Part shown: piece by piece, positions 34,558 through 42,552 of the stretch | How the letters are laid out: every line of letters starts with the position of its first letter | How positions within the stretch are numbered: position 1 is the stretch's first letter | NCBI RefSeq assembly: GCF_014170335.1 | Contig: NZ_LZZS01000025.1 | Span: 1 to 42,552 of the forward strand | Direction: 5' to 3' | DNA length: 42,552 bases | DNA from: Achromobacter sp. UMC46 | GTDB taxonomy: Bacteria; Pseudomonadota; Gammaproteobacteria; Burkholderiales; Burkholderiaceae_B | The notes under the pieces: generated by a model | The model's input: the letters and a program-made list of their open reading frames with translations, nothing else | Told to the model about the DNA's origin: nothing | Database searches by the model: none | Program-made: the position numbers and the translations under genes

Positions 34558-35112
34558 TCAGGCAGCCGTTTCGGGCTTGCCCGCAGCGGGCAAGGCCTTC
34601 TTCTTCGGCGCCAGCACCATGACCATCTGACGGCCTTCGAGCTTCGGCATGGCTTCGACCTGGGCAAGTTCCAGCAGATCGTCGCGCACACGTTCAAGCA
34701 CCCGCATACCGAGTTCCTGGTGAGCCATTTCGCGGCCACGGAAACGCAGCGTCACCTTGGCCTTGTCGCCCTCTTCGAGGAAGCGGCGCAAGTTGCGCAG
34801 CTTGACTTGGTAGTCGCCCTCGTCGGTGGCCGGACGGAATTTGACTTCCTTGACCTGAATGACCTTCTGCTTGGAACGAGCTTCGGCTTGGCGCTTCTGC
34901 TCTTGGTACTTGAACTTACCGTAGTCCATCAAACGGCAGACCGGCGGCTCGGCGTTCGGCGCGATTTCCACCAGATCCACGTCGCTTTGCTCGGAAAGAC
35001 GGAACGCGTCGGCGATCTTGACGATGCCCAGCTGTTCTCCTTCCAGACCTATCAGGCGCACCTCGGGGACGCGGATTTCACCGTTGATGCGATTGGCTTT
35101 TTCAGTGGCGAT
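34558..35112 (-). CDS. infC: Translation initiation factor IF-3, ATC start
   Basis: A 184-residue IF-3. The upstream frame reads ATC GCC ACT GAA AAA GCC AAT with an AGGAG ribosome site 8 bp before ATC. The protein then begins (M)[21 protein letters not shown], the expected N terminus. The first standard start is a GTG at 35061, which would remove 17 conserved residues. Rare AUH starts in infC let IF-3 repress its own translation, established in E. coli (AUU). The N-domain holds [15 protein letters not shown] and the C-domain follows. It lies 20 bp after thrS. Confidence 0.94.
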   Translation of the reverse strand: MATEKANRINGEIRVPEVRLIGLEGEQLGIVKIADAFRLSEQSDVDLVEIAPNAEPPVCRLMDYGKFKYQEQKRQAEARSKQKVIQVKEVKFRPATDEGDYQVKLRNLRRFLEEGDKAKVTLRFRGREMAHQELGMRVLERVRDDLLELAQVEAMPKLEGRQMVMVLAPKKKALPAAGKPETAA

Positions 35113-35132
35113 GTTGAAAGCTCCTAGAAATG

Positions 35133-37085
35133 TTAAGCAGCACTGCTATCAGGTTGATTGACGTCGCGACGGGAGGACACATCCTCGGACAATCGCGCGA
35201 CGAACTCGTCGTATGCGATGGCGCCAAGGTCCAGTCCGCCCAGACCGCGTACGGCTACGGTGCCGTTTTGCTTCTCCTTGTCGCCGACGACAAGAATGTA
35301 CGGCACCTTTTGCAGGCTGTGCTCACGAATTTTACGAGTGATTTTTTCACCACGCAAATCGGACTCTACTCTAAAGCCTTGTTTTTTCAGGCTTTGTGTG
35401 ATTTCAGCCGCATAATCGGCCGAAGGTTCGGAAATGCAGCATACGACAGCCTGCACCGGAGCCAGCCAAGGAGGCATCGCACCGGCATGGTTTTCGATCA
35501 ACATGCCGATAAAACGCTCGAGCGAACCCAGAATGGCACGGTGCAGCATGACCGGCGGACGACGCTGGTCGTTCTGGTCCACGTACTCGGCGCCCAGGCG
35601 CACGGGCATGGAGAAGTCGACCTGGATGGTACCGCATTGCCAGTGACGGCCGATGGCGTCCTTCAGGGTGTATTCCACCTTCGGGCCGTAAAACGCGCCT
35701 TCCCCGGGCGAAATCTCGAATTCGCAGCCCGTGCGGCGCAAGCTTTCCATCAGGGCCTGTTCGGCCGTGTCCCAGACTTCATCCGAGCCGATACGTTTTT
35801 CAGGACGCGTGGCGACCTTGTACAGCACCTCGGTGAAGCCGAAGTCGCGGTAGACCTTCTGCAACAGGGCCGTGAAGTCGGCGCATTCGTCTTGAAGCTG
35901 TTCTTCGGTACAGAAAATGTGGCCGTCGTCCTGCGTGAAGCCGCGCACGCGCATCATGCCGTGCAGCGAGCCCGAGGGCTCGTTGCGGTGGCACTGGCCG
36001 AATTCGCCATAGCGCAGCGGCAGCTCGCGGTAGGAATGCAAGCCGGAATTGAAGATCTGCACGTGGCCCGGGCAGTTCATCGGCTTCAGGCCGTAGACCC
36101 GGTTCTCGGACTCGGTCGTGAACATGTTTTCACGGTAATTGTCCCAGTGGCCCGTCTTCTTCCACAACGACAGGTCCAGGATCTGCGGCGCTTTGACTTC
36201 CTGGTAGCCGTTGTTGTTGTAGATGGCGCGCATGTACTGCTCGACCTGCTGCCACAGGGCCCAGCCCTTGGGGTGCCAGAAGATCAGGCCCGGCGCTTCG
36301 TCCTGGAAGTGGAACAAGTCGAGTTCGCGGCCGATCTTGCGATGGTCGCGGCGTTCGGCCTCTTCCAGCATGTGCAGGTAGGCCTCCTGGTCTTCCTTGG
36401 TCGCCCAGGCGGTGCCGTAGATGCGCTGGAGCATCTCGTTCTTGCTGTCGCCGCGCCAGTAGGCGCCGGCCACCTTCATCAGCTTGAAGACCTTCAGCTT
36501 GCCCGTGGACGGCACGTGGGGGCCGCGGCACAGGTCGACGAAATCGCCTTCGCGGTACAGGCTGAGCGGCTCGTTCGAAGGGATCGAAGCGATGATCTCG
36601 GCCTTGTACGTTTCACCGATGCCCTTGAAGAATTCGACGGCGTCGTCGCGCGACCATTCTTCGCGCGTGACGATTTCATCCTTCTTGGCCAGTTCGGCCA
36701 TCTTCTTTTCGATGGCGGCCAGGTCTTCCGGGGTGAACGGGCGCTTGTACGAGAAATCGTAGTAGAAGCCGTTGTCGATCACGGGGCCGATGGTGACCTG
36801 CGCGTCGGGGAACAGCGACTTGACGGCGTAGGCCAGCAAGTGGGCCGTGGAGTGGCGGATCAGGTCGAGGCCGTCGGCGTCCTTGGCGGTCACGATCGCC
36901 AGGCGCGCATCGCCTTCGATGCGGAAGCTGGTGTCGACCAGCTTGGATTCCGCGCCTTCAACCGTCACGCGGCCGCCCAAGGCGGCCTTGGCCAGGCCCG
37001 TACCGATCGACTGCGCCACTTCGGCAACCGTTACCGGCCCCGGATATTGGCGCTGCGAACCATCGGGCAATGTGATCTGTACCAT
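35133..37085 (-). CDS. thrS: Threonyl-tRNA synthetase
   Basis: A 650-residue class II synthetase. The domains in order are TGS ([20 protein letters not shown]), the editing domain ([19 protein letters not shown], about residues 78-95), the zinc-containing catalytic core ([31 protein letters not shown]), and the C-terminal anticodon-binding domain. It charges tRNA-Thr and clears Ser-tRNA-Thr. An AGGAAG ribosome site lies 8 bp upstream. It is translated 20 bp ahead of infC. Its 5' leader carries a Thr-codon leader peptide and a terminator, suggesting attenuation. Confidence 0.97.
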   Translation of the reverse strand: MVQITLPDGSQRQYPGPVTVAEVAQSIGTGLAKAALGGRVTVEGAESKLVDTSFRIEGDARLAIVTAKDADGLDLIRHSTAHLLAYAVKSLFPDAQVTIGPVIDNGFYYDFSYKRPFTPEDLAAIEKKMAELAKKDEIVTREEWSRDDAVEFFKGIGETYKAEIIASIPSNEPLSLYREGDFVDLCRGPHVPSTGKLKVFKLMKVAGAYWRGDSKNEMLQRIYGTAWATKEDQEAYLHMLEEAERRDHRKIGRELDLFHFQDEAPGLIFWHPKGWALWQQVEQYMRAIYNNNGYQEVKAPQILDLSLWKKTGHWDNYRENMFTTESENRVYGLKPMNCPGHVQIFNSGLHSYRELPLRYGEFGQCHRNEPSGSLHGMMRVRGFTQDDGHIFCTEEQLQDECADFTALLQKVYRDFGFTEVLYKVATRPEKRIGSDEVWDTAEQALMESLRRTGCEFEISPGEGAFYGPKVEYTLKDAIGRHWQCGTIQVDFSMPVRLGAEYVDQNDQRRPPVMLHRAILGSLERFIGMLIENHAGAMPPWLAPVQAVVCCISEPSADYAAEITQSLKKQGFRVESDLRGEKITRKIREHSLQKVPYILVVGDKEKQNGTVAVRGLGGLDLGAIAYDEFVARLSEDVSSRRDVNQPDSSAA

Positions 37086-37131
37086 CGGGAGTGCTTCCTG
37101 GGGTTCTTGGAACTGGAAAAATCGAAAATCG

Positions 37132-37162
37132 GAAACGAAAAACGCGGCCTGAGAGCCGCGTT
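37132..37162 (-). terminator. Intrinsic terminator in the thrS leader (3:4 hairpin)
   Basis: Minus-strand AACGCGGC-TCTCAG-GCCGCGTT followed by TTTCGTTTCC. It lies 47 bp upstream of the thrS ATG on the coding strand. The 5' arm is complementary (one G-U) to GTCGCGTT at 37228-37235 in the leader ORF. Confidence 0.85.
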
Positions 37163-37225
37163 CTAGTGGTTGTCTTGCTGAGTCCTACCGCTGACCTGAC
37201 ACGGTGAAACCCGACGCACGAAAAA

Positions 37226-37282
37226 CTAACGCGACATAGGGCGAAAGTTCCGGGTCGTAGTTCGTGCCAGCGGGAAAAACAT
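37226..37282 (-). CDS. Candidate threonine leader peptide of thrS
   Basis: An 18-codon frame, MFFPLARTTTRNFRPMSR, lies between a promoter and a terminator upstream of thrS. Codons 8-10 are ACT ACG ACC, three Thr in a row. The last two codons and the stop (TCG CGT TAG) overlap the segment that could pair with the terminator 5' arm. A ribosome stalled at the Thr codons would leave that segment free; one at the stop would cover it. The Shine-Dalgarno is weak (AGG 10 nt upstream). Function is inferred from arrangement, not shown. Confidence 0.5.
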   Translation of the reverse strand: MFFPLARTTTRNFRPMSR

Positions 37283-37371
37283 GGTTCTAAGCCTGTTGGT
37301 ACGCGCCCGAGGCGGCGCGGAGCAAAGTGGCGCAATCGGGATCAACGGATCAATTGCGTTTATCGTTGCCG

Positions 37372-37380
37372 ATTGTAGCA
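37372..37380 (-). promoter_or_regulatory. Extended -10 promoter of the thrS leader
   Basis: TGC-TACAAT on the minus strand is an extended -10 with a near-consensus hexamer. No good -35 was seen. Expected start is near 37365, about 83 nt before the leader ATG. No comparable promoter is visible in the 50 bp between the terminator and thrS. Confidence 0.55.
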
Positions 37381-37425
37381 CCATTTGCGCCCTTTCCGTG
37401 GCGTAAGCGCGACAACCCGACCCTG

Positions 37426-38334
37426 TCACGCCAGATTGCGGCTGCCCGCAATGGCAGCCAGCGCATGCCGGACGCCTTCCTGCCACGGCGGCGCGTGGAT
37501 GCCGAACTGCCGCTCGAGCAGGCCGGTATCCAGGCAGGAGTTCAATGGCCTGCGCGCCGTGGACGGGTATTGGCTGGACGTGACCGGCCGGATGTCGGCC
37601 GGCGTCAGCGTGACGGGCAGCCCCGCTGTCCGGGCCTGCCCGGCCACGAAGCAGGCGTATTCGTGCCAGGTGGCATGGCCCGCGGCGGCAAGGTGGTACA
37701 GCCCGAACGGGAACCCGGCGCGCTCGCTCAGGTAGCGCGCCACCGCCAGCGCCGTCACGTCGGCGATGAACGCGGCCCCGGTCGGCGCGCCGCGCTGGTC
37801 GCTGACGACGCGCAGCGGCTCGGGCTGGCGCAGCGCCATCAGGATGGATTTCAGGAAGCAATTGCCGAACACGCCGTAGATCCACGACGTGCGGAACACC
37901 AGATGCGCCGGATTCAAGGCCTGGACAGCACGCTCGCCCGCCAGCTTGCTGCGGCCATAGGCGTTCAGCGGCGCCGGCTCGTCAGTTTCGACGTAGGCAC
38001 CCGGTTTGGCGCCATCGAACACGTAATCCGACGAGTAGTGGACAATCAGCGCGCCCCGGCTCGCCCCCAGGGCAGCGAGTTCGCCCGCCGCCTCGCCGTT
38101 GATCCGCATCGCCCGCACGACGTCTTCCTCGGCGCGCTCGATCGAGGTAAGCGCGGCGGCATTGACGATGACGTCGGGCTTTTCCCGGCGGACCAGCCGC
38201 GCCAGTTGCAAGGGGTAGGTCAAATCGCAGCCGCTTTTGCCCACCGCCACCACGTTGCCCAGCGGCGCAAGGCTGCGCCGGAGTTCAAAGCCCAATTGGC
38301 CGTCCCGACCTAACACCAGAATCTTCTTGGGCAT
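37426..38334 (-). CDS. RmlD-like dTDP-4-dehydrorhamnose reductase
   Basis: A 302-residue extended short-chain dehydrogenase. It has the NAD(P)-binding GRDGQLG near the N terminus, the catalytic IVHYSSDYVFDG and YGRSK (Tyr-x-x-x-Lys), and the RmlD-like C terminus (RRPLNSCLDT). RmlD completes dTDP-L-rhamnose synthesis for O-antigen or similar glycans. rmlA, rmlB and rmlC are not adjacent, so it may serve another NDP-sugar. The start MPKKILVLGRDG is fixed by the Rossmann strand. It is divergent from the response regulator gene. Confidence 0.85.
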   Translation of the reverse strand: MPKKILVLGRDGQLGFELRRSLAPLGNVVAVGKSGCDLTYPLQLARLVRREKPDVIVNAAALTSIERAEEDVVRAMRINGEAAGELAALGASRGALIVHYSSDYVFDGAKPGAYVETDEPAPLNAYGRSKLAGERAVQALNPAHLVFRTSWIYGVFGNCFLKSILMALRQPEPLRVVSDQRGAPTGAAFIADVTALAVARYLSERAGFPFGLYHLAAAGHATWHEYACFVAGQARTAGLPVTLTPADIRPVTSSQYPSTARRPLNSCLDTGLLERQFGIHAPPWQEGVRHALAAIAGSRNLA

Positions 38335-38475
38335 GCTCACGCTCTTTATCAGGCCAAGGGTGCAACAGTCTGATTTTGGCGCGTTTCCCGTCCGAACAAC
38401 CATACGAAAACGTAATCTGCCTTCGCAAATTTCAGACAACTCGCGACGCGTGCTTCGGATTTCGCCCTGAACCGG

Positions 38476-39267
38476 ATGAAACCGCCACCGGCGTTCCCAT
38501 TTTTTCCGGCCTATGGGGCACTGATGAAACCTGTTTCAACGCCTGAGCATACGGCGTCATTCTTTTCGCCCCTTCCACGCGGCGGCGACAGCGATGACCG
38601 TCCTGGCGCGCGCCGGCACCTGTTGCTGTCGCGCCCGCCGCCGACCATCCGGATCGCCGTGCTGGACGACCATCCCGTCGTGGCGCTGGGCGTCTCGGCC
38701 TATCTGGAAAACCGACCGGGTTTCCGGGTCGTCCACCGGGAGACGTCGGCGCGCTCCTTGCTGGAAAAACTGACTCATTCGCCCTGTGACGTGGCCTTGG
38801 TCGATTTTTATCTGCCCCAGGAACCTTGGGACGGCGTGAACTACCTGCGCCGTCTGCGCCGGTATCACCCCAACCTGGCGATCATCACGTTTTCGGCCGG
38901 CAACCTCGAGGAGACGCGATATGCCGCGTTCCGAGCGGGCGCCAACGGCTACATGGCCAAGCAGTGGGGCATGACGTTGTTGCCGGACATGGTCCGCAGC
39001 GTGTTGAACGGCAAGCACCCCTTCCTGTCGGTGGTGGAAGGCAAGGTCCGCCCCCTGCAGCCCACGCACCCGCACGCGCTGCTGACCACGTCGGAAGTCG
39101 AGATATTGCGCCATATCAGCCAGGGCCTGTCGGTGACGCAGATCGCAATCCGGCTCATGCGCAGCAAAAAGACGGTCAGCACGCACAAGCGCCGCGCCAT
39201 GCGCAAGCTGCAACTGGCCGACGACCTGTCGCTGGCGCTGTATCTGCGCGAGAAGTTCGCTGAATGA
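38476..39267 (+). CDS. NarL/LuxR-type response regulator
   Basis: A 263-residue protein with a CheY-like receiver (about residues 57-175). It shows the acidic pocket LDDHP, the phospho-acceptor Asp in ALVDFYLP (about D110) and the Lys in YMAKQ. A LuxR helix-turn-helix follows at the C terminus (LLTTSEVEILRHISQGLSVTQIAIRLMRSKKTVSTHKRRAMRKL). An unusual 55-residue Pro/Arg-rich N-terminal tail precedes the receiver. A later ATG at 38524 would shorten it by 16. No histidine kinase is adjacent, so it is an orphan regulator within the window. Confidence 0.9.
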   Translation: MKPPPAFPFFPAYGALMKPVSTPEHTASFFSPLPRGGDSDDRPGARRHLLLSRPPPTIRIAVLDDHPVVALGVSAYLENRPGFRVVHRETSARSLLEKLTHSPCDVALVDFYLPQEPWDGVNYLRRLRRYHPNLAIITFSAGNLEETRYAAFRAGANGYMAKQWGMTLLPDMVRSVLNGKHPFLSVVEGKVRPLQPTHPHALLTTSEVEILRHISQGLSVTQIAIRLMRSKKTVSTHKRRAMRKLQLADDLSLALYLREKFAE

Positions 39268-39307
39268 GGCGGCAGGCGCGAGGCCTTGGGCCAGCCCCTT
39301 CGGGGGG

Positions 39308-40738
39308 TCAGATAATCCGGGAATAGCTGGCGGTGGTGCTCACGCTGCGCAGATAGCCGTCGAAGGCCATGGCGACGGCGCGCACGAAATACCAGCCCAG
39401 GCCGGTCACCTGGACCTCGCCGGGGTGCAGGTTCACCAGACCCAATTCGGCCAAGTTCGCCATTTGCAGCAACTCGCGGCTGAAATAATCGCCGAAACGC
39501 AAGCCATGCCGCGCTTCGATCCGCGCAAAATCCACGCGGCCTTGGCACATGATGTCCATGATGACTTCGCGCCGCACAAGATCATCGGCATTGAGCGTCA
39601 ACCCGCGCTCGACCGCGAAGTGTCCGGATTCAATCGCGGCGTAATACTCGTCCAGGACTTTGGCGTTCTGGCTGTAGGTGTTGCCGATACGGCCGATGGC
39701 GGACACGCCCAGCGCGACCAGATCGCGGTCGGGCTGCGTGCTGTAGCCCTGGAAGTTCCGGTGCAGTTCGCCCCGCTGCTTGGCGATGGCCAGCGCGTCC
39801 GTGTTCAACGCGAAATGATCCATCCCGATGTACGTGTAGCCCTGCTGCAGGAAGCCGTCGATGGCCGAGCTGAGCAGACCGACCCGTGTGGCGCGGTCGG
39901 GCAGGTCGGCCTCGTTGATGCGGCGCTGCGGCTTGAAGCGTTCCGGCAGATGCGCGTAGGCGTACAGCGCGATGCGGTCGGGCCGAAGCGCCACCACTTG
40001 CGAAATCGTGCGCGCGAAAGATTCGGTGGTCTGCAAGGGCAGCCCGTAAATCAGGTCCACGTTGATCGAGTCGTAGGCCAGCGCCCTGGCGCTTTGCATC
40101 AGCGCCCGCACGTCTTTGAAGGACTGCACCCGGTGCACGGCCACTTGAACTTTAGGATCGAAATCCTGCACGCCGAAACTCAACCGGTTAAAGCCCAGCC
40201 GGCGCAAATGAGCCAGGCGCGCGGGCGTGGCCGTGCGCGGGTCGACCTCGATCGAGATTTCCGCGTCCGGCTCAAACCGGAAACCCGCCCGCAGGTCCTG
40301 CATCAGGCGGGTCAGTTCGTCGTCGGACAGGAAGGTCGGCGTGCCGCCGCCGAAGTGCAGTTGCGACACGGGAACGCCTGCCCCCAATTCCTGGACATGC
40401 AACGCGATTTCGCGGGCCAGCGCGCCCAGATAGCGGGCGGCGCGTTCGTGGTGGCGCGTCACCACCTTGTTGCAGGCGCAGTAGTAACAGACCGAATCGC
40501 AAAATGGAATGTGCACGTATAGCGACAGGGGCTCGTCCGGTGTCGCCGCGCGGCGCTGTTGCAGCGCCTGCCGATAGTCCTGTTCGCCGAAGCCGCCGTG
40601 ATAGCGGTCAGCCGTGGGATAAGAGGTGTAGCGCGGCCCGTTCTTGTCCAGCCTGGCCAGCAACTGGGGCGGAAAAAAAGGCTCGGAGGCGGCAGAGGCC
40701 GACGGTTCGGGAACGAGTGGGCGTGGGGCGGCTTGCAT
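39308..40738 (-). CDS. hemN: Oxygen-independent coproporphyrinogen III oxidase
   Basis: A 476-residue radical-SAM enzyme that converts coproporphyrinogen III to protoporphyrinogen IX in anaerobic haem synthesis. The 4Fe-4S-SAM motif C80-x3-C84-x2-C87 is visible in YVHIPFCDSVCYYC. The following LHFGGGTPTFL and the C-terminal HemN domain (MDIMCQGRVDF) place it with true HemN rather than HemW. The start MQAAPRPLVP is called at 40738. A weak FNR-like element TTGAT-CTTG-CGCAA lies at 40774-40787. Confidence 0.93.
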   Translation of the reverse strand: MQAAPRPLVPEPSASAASEPFFPPQLLARLDKNGPRYTSYPTADRYHGGFGEQDYRQALQQRRAATPDEPLSLYVHIPFCDSVCYYCACNKVVTRHHERAARYLGALAREIALHVQELGAGVPVSQLHFGGGTPTFLSDDELTRLMQDLRAGFRFEPDAEISIEVDPRTATPARLAHLRRLGFNRLSFGVQDFDPKVQVAVHRVQSFKDVRALMQSARALAYDSINVDLIYGLPLQTTESFARTISQVVALRPDRIALYAYAHLPERFKPQRRINEADLPDRATRVGLLSSAIDGFLQQGYTYIGMDHFALNTDALAIAKQRGELHRNFQGYSTQPDRDLVALGVSAIGRIGNTYSQNAKVLDEYYAAIESGHFAVERGLTLNADDLVRREVIMDIMCQGRVDFARIEARHGLRFGDYFSRELLQMANLAELGLVNLHPGEVQVTGLGWYFVRAVAMAFDGYLRSVSTTASYSRII

Positions 40739-40865
40739 ACCCTGAATTATTCGCCGGTGGCGCCCTTCCCACCTTGATCTTGCGCAAACCACGCGCCGAG
40801 CGCATGCGCGAACGCTCTGGCCCTTAAAATGCGTCCATTCACGATGCGGAACAAGGACATACCCC

Positions 40866-41132
40866 ATGGACACTGAACTGGACGGCCGATTGCTGGCCAT
40901 GCGCCAGGCGTTGGCGATCGCCATCGCCCTTTCCACCCGCAGCAGCCCCCAGGCGACCGATATGGCGCTGGAACTGCTGAACGACCTGAAGTCGAACATG
41001 GATCGGGCGCCGTCGGACAGCCCATTCGAAAAGCCGGAATGGGTGGTCGGCGCACACGACGAGCTGGACGGCATCGCCCGCCTGGTGCGCGCCTTCACGC
41101 AAACGCCGGAACCGGACGGCGACGCGCAGTAG
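40866..41132 (+). CDS. Hypothetical 88-residue helical protein
   Basis: It begins MDTELDGRLLAMRQALAIAI, with an AAGGACA ribosome site about 8 bp upstream. Mostly helical with no signal peptide, cysteines or recognised motif; WVVGAHDELDGIARLV is the best-defined C-terminal segment. It is divergent from hemN and convergent with the glycosyltransferase, 7 bp between stops. Family not recognised. Confidence 0.65.
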   Translation: MDTELDGRLLAMRQALAIAIALSTRSSPQATDMALELLNDLKSNMDRAPSDSPFEKPEWVVGAHDELDGIARLVRAFTQTPEPDGDAQ

Positions 41133-41139
41133 GCCCCGC

Positions 41140-42552
41140 CTAGCCGCCCGCGCCGCAGGCGGCGCCAGGCGGTTGCACCCGCCAGTACAGGCCGGGAAAA
41201 TCGTCGCCGACCGGATCGAAGCCCGGGGGACGCGCCTTCACGCTCAGCTCCAGCACGCCACACGCGGCCGCCAGCCCGGCAGGCACCCAAGGGCTGAATC
41301 GCGGTTGCCCGTCGATCAGCACCAGCGGCTGCTCGGGCAACCGCAACGCCAGTGCCCCCGCCTCATCCGGCGGCCCCGAAATGATGCGGACCGGTCCGCC
41401 CAAGGCGAGTTTGGTGCGCTCATGCAGGGCGTGCGCCAATGCCTGGGAATCGAAATACCGCCAATCCGCCGCGCGCCGCGCCAGCCCCGCCCCCGCCGGC
41501 GAGGTCAATTCCACTCGCGCCATCAGCAGCAACTGGATCAGCACGAAGACCACCACCGCTTCGCTCGGCCTGGCATGCCCCCACCCTGCGCGGCCACGCA
41601 GCAGCTCCATCACCGCCGGCACCGCGAACAGCAGATAGGGCGTACCCCAATGCAGCTGGATGCGGGAACCGGTGGCCAGCGTCATCGCGCTGACGAAGAT
41701 GAGCGGCGTGAAACCGAAAGCCAGCAGCAACGCGCGGGCCGGATCGCCGGGCATCGCGGCTGGCACGACAGGCATGGCAGTACCCGGCCACGCGGACGGC
41801 CTGCGCCGCGCCAGCCACCCCAGCACGCCCAGCAGCACCCATGCGGGCATGGCTCGGTTCAGCAACTGGTCGCCCCACCATCGCGCAACCTCTTGCATAC
41901 GGGCGGCCCCGGACAAATTGGCCGCCAGCGACGACGACATGGCATAGCCCAACGACTCGAAGTCGTTGGCCGCCAGCCAGATCAGATGCGGCGAAAACAC
42001 GGCCAGCGCGGTCAGCCCCGCCACCTCCAAGCCAAACACCTGCATCGGGTCGCGCCAGCCCCGCTGGCTTAGCCAGAAGACCAGCACCGCCGCGCCCGCC
42101 GCCGCAATCTGGTATTTGGCGAGCGCGCCCAGACCCAGGCAAATGCCCAACACGATCCACCAGCCGATGCGTCGCGTCGTCCAGGCCTTCCAGCAGGCCA
42201 CCGCGCAACCCACGGCCAGCGGAATCAAGACGATCTCGTGGTTATAGAAGTACAGCCGGCCGTTGTAGAAGGTGATGCACAGGCCAGCCAGCAAAGCTGT
42301 CAGCGCGTAGGCGCGCCCGCGCAGCTCGCGCAGCAAGCTCCAAAACAGCGCAAACGCCCCCAGCGTGCACAACGCGCCAGCCACATACGTCGCCCAGGCC
42401 GACCACCCCAGCACGCGGACCACCGGCCATAGCAGCCACGTCGGCAGCGGCGGGTGCTTGTAGTAACCCCATTCCAGGCTGCGCACCCAGGTGAGTTGTT
42501 CGATATTGTCGGTCGGCGGCGCCAGCGCCGCGCGATCCAGCAGCGGCAGCCA
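41140..42552 (-). CDS. GT39-like membrane glycosyltransferase, 5' end outside window
   Basis: The visible 470 residues are open to the window edge. The frame contains DNIEQLTWVRSLEWGYYKHPPLPTW, the luminal-loop signature of ArnT/PMT-type polyprenyl-phosphate-sugar transferases. About nine to ten membrane segments and a soluble C-terminal domain follow. Such enzymes transfer a sugar from an undecaprenyl carrier to lipid A or another envelope acceptor; the acceptor here is unknown. An internal GTG at 42486 is not the start, because the family signature extends upstream of it. Confidence 0.85.
   Translation of the reverse strand, partial: WLPLLDRAALAPPTDNIEQLTWVRSLEWGYYKHPPLPTWLLWPVVRVLGWSAWATYVAGALCTLGAFALFWSLLRELRGRAYALTALLAGLCITFYNGRLYFYNHEIVLIPLAVGCAVACWKAWTTRRIGWWIVLGICLGLGALAKYQIAAAGAAVLVFWLSQRGWRDPMQVFGLEVAGLTALAVFSPHLIWLAANDFESLGYAMSSSLAANLSGAARMQEVARWWGDQLLNRAMPAWVLLGVLGWLARRRPSAWPGTAMPVVPAAMPGDPARALLLAFGFTPLIFVSAMTLATGSRIQLHWGTPYLLFAVPAVMELLRGRAGWGHARPSEAVVVFVLIQLLLMARVELTSPAGAGLARRAADWRYFDSQALAHALHERTKLALGGPVRIISGPPDEAGALALRLPEQPLVLIDGQPRFSPWVPAGLAAACGVLELSVKARPPGFDPVGDDFPGLYWRVQPPGAACGAGG

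Noticed and set aside
35130..37166. 678-codon plus-strand frame antisense to thrS
   Set aside because: Shadow of thrS, with no recognisable protein features.
40774..40787. FNR box controlling hemN
   Set aside because: One half-site is poor (CGCAA for ATCAA), and class II placement would put the transcript start next to the ATG; kept only as a remark in the hemN entry.

Overview
The window looks like ordinary chromosome from a GC-rich betaproteobacterium of the Alcaligenaceae, most likely Achromobacter or Bordetella. The evidence is the GC-rich codon use, a Bug-type tripartite tricarboxylate receptor, the pheS-pheT-ihfA-merR-tRNA-Pro order, the comM/ubiK/glnK/amtB block, and the gshB/EIIA/HPr/EI block. 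The genus is an inference; no 16S gene is present.

Layout. 1-4.6 kb: an Atm1/HMT1-like ABC exporter, a Rieske protein, a BASS-family transporter divergent from a LysR regulator, and a small unknown gene. 4.7-7.7 kb: an N-formylglutamate amidohydrolase-like gene and a Bug receptor in one operon, divergent from a second LysR regulator. 7.7-14 kb: small unknown proteins, an AGE-family epimerase, TSUP and EamA transporters, an Lrp regulator and a SYLF lipoprotein. 14-18 kb: an RpiR regulator divergent from an AstE/AspA-like deacylase, a YpeA acetyltransferase behind a structured RNA leader, and PhzF. 18-20.4 kb: small proteins, a membrane protein, and the remains of an integrase beside tRNA-Pro(GGG). 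20.6-25.6 kb (minus strand): rpmI-rplT-pheS-pheT-ihfA-merR. 26-34.4 kb: comM, ubiK, a lipoprotein, glnK-amtB with a sigma-54 promoter and NtrC site, and the ptsI-ptsH-EIIA-gshB cluster. 34.5-37.1 kb: infC and thrS. 37.4-42.5 kb: an RmlD-like reductase, a LuxR-type response regulator, hemN, a small unknown gene, and a glycosyltransferase that runs off the window.

The most interesting signals are in untranslated regions. Upstream of thrS is what looks like a classical ribosome-mediated attenuator. It has an extended -10 promoter, an 18-residue leader ORF with three consecutive Thr codons, and an intrinsic terminator just before thrS. The leader stop-codon region is complementary both to the Thr codons (1:2) and to the terminator 5' arm (2:3). 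Between phzF and ypeA there is a second promoter, three-hairpin, terminator unit of about 145 nt. It is either a small RNA or a terminating leader of ypeA.

The usual thrS-infC-rpmI-rplT run is split here. About 9 kb carrying comM through gshB separates infC from rpmI. A strong sigma-70 promoter and a stretch of imperfect tandem repeats now lie upstream of rpmI. infC appears to start at ATC. The integrase remnant has lost its catalytic tyrosine. No CRISPR array, complete insertion sequence or defence island was seen.
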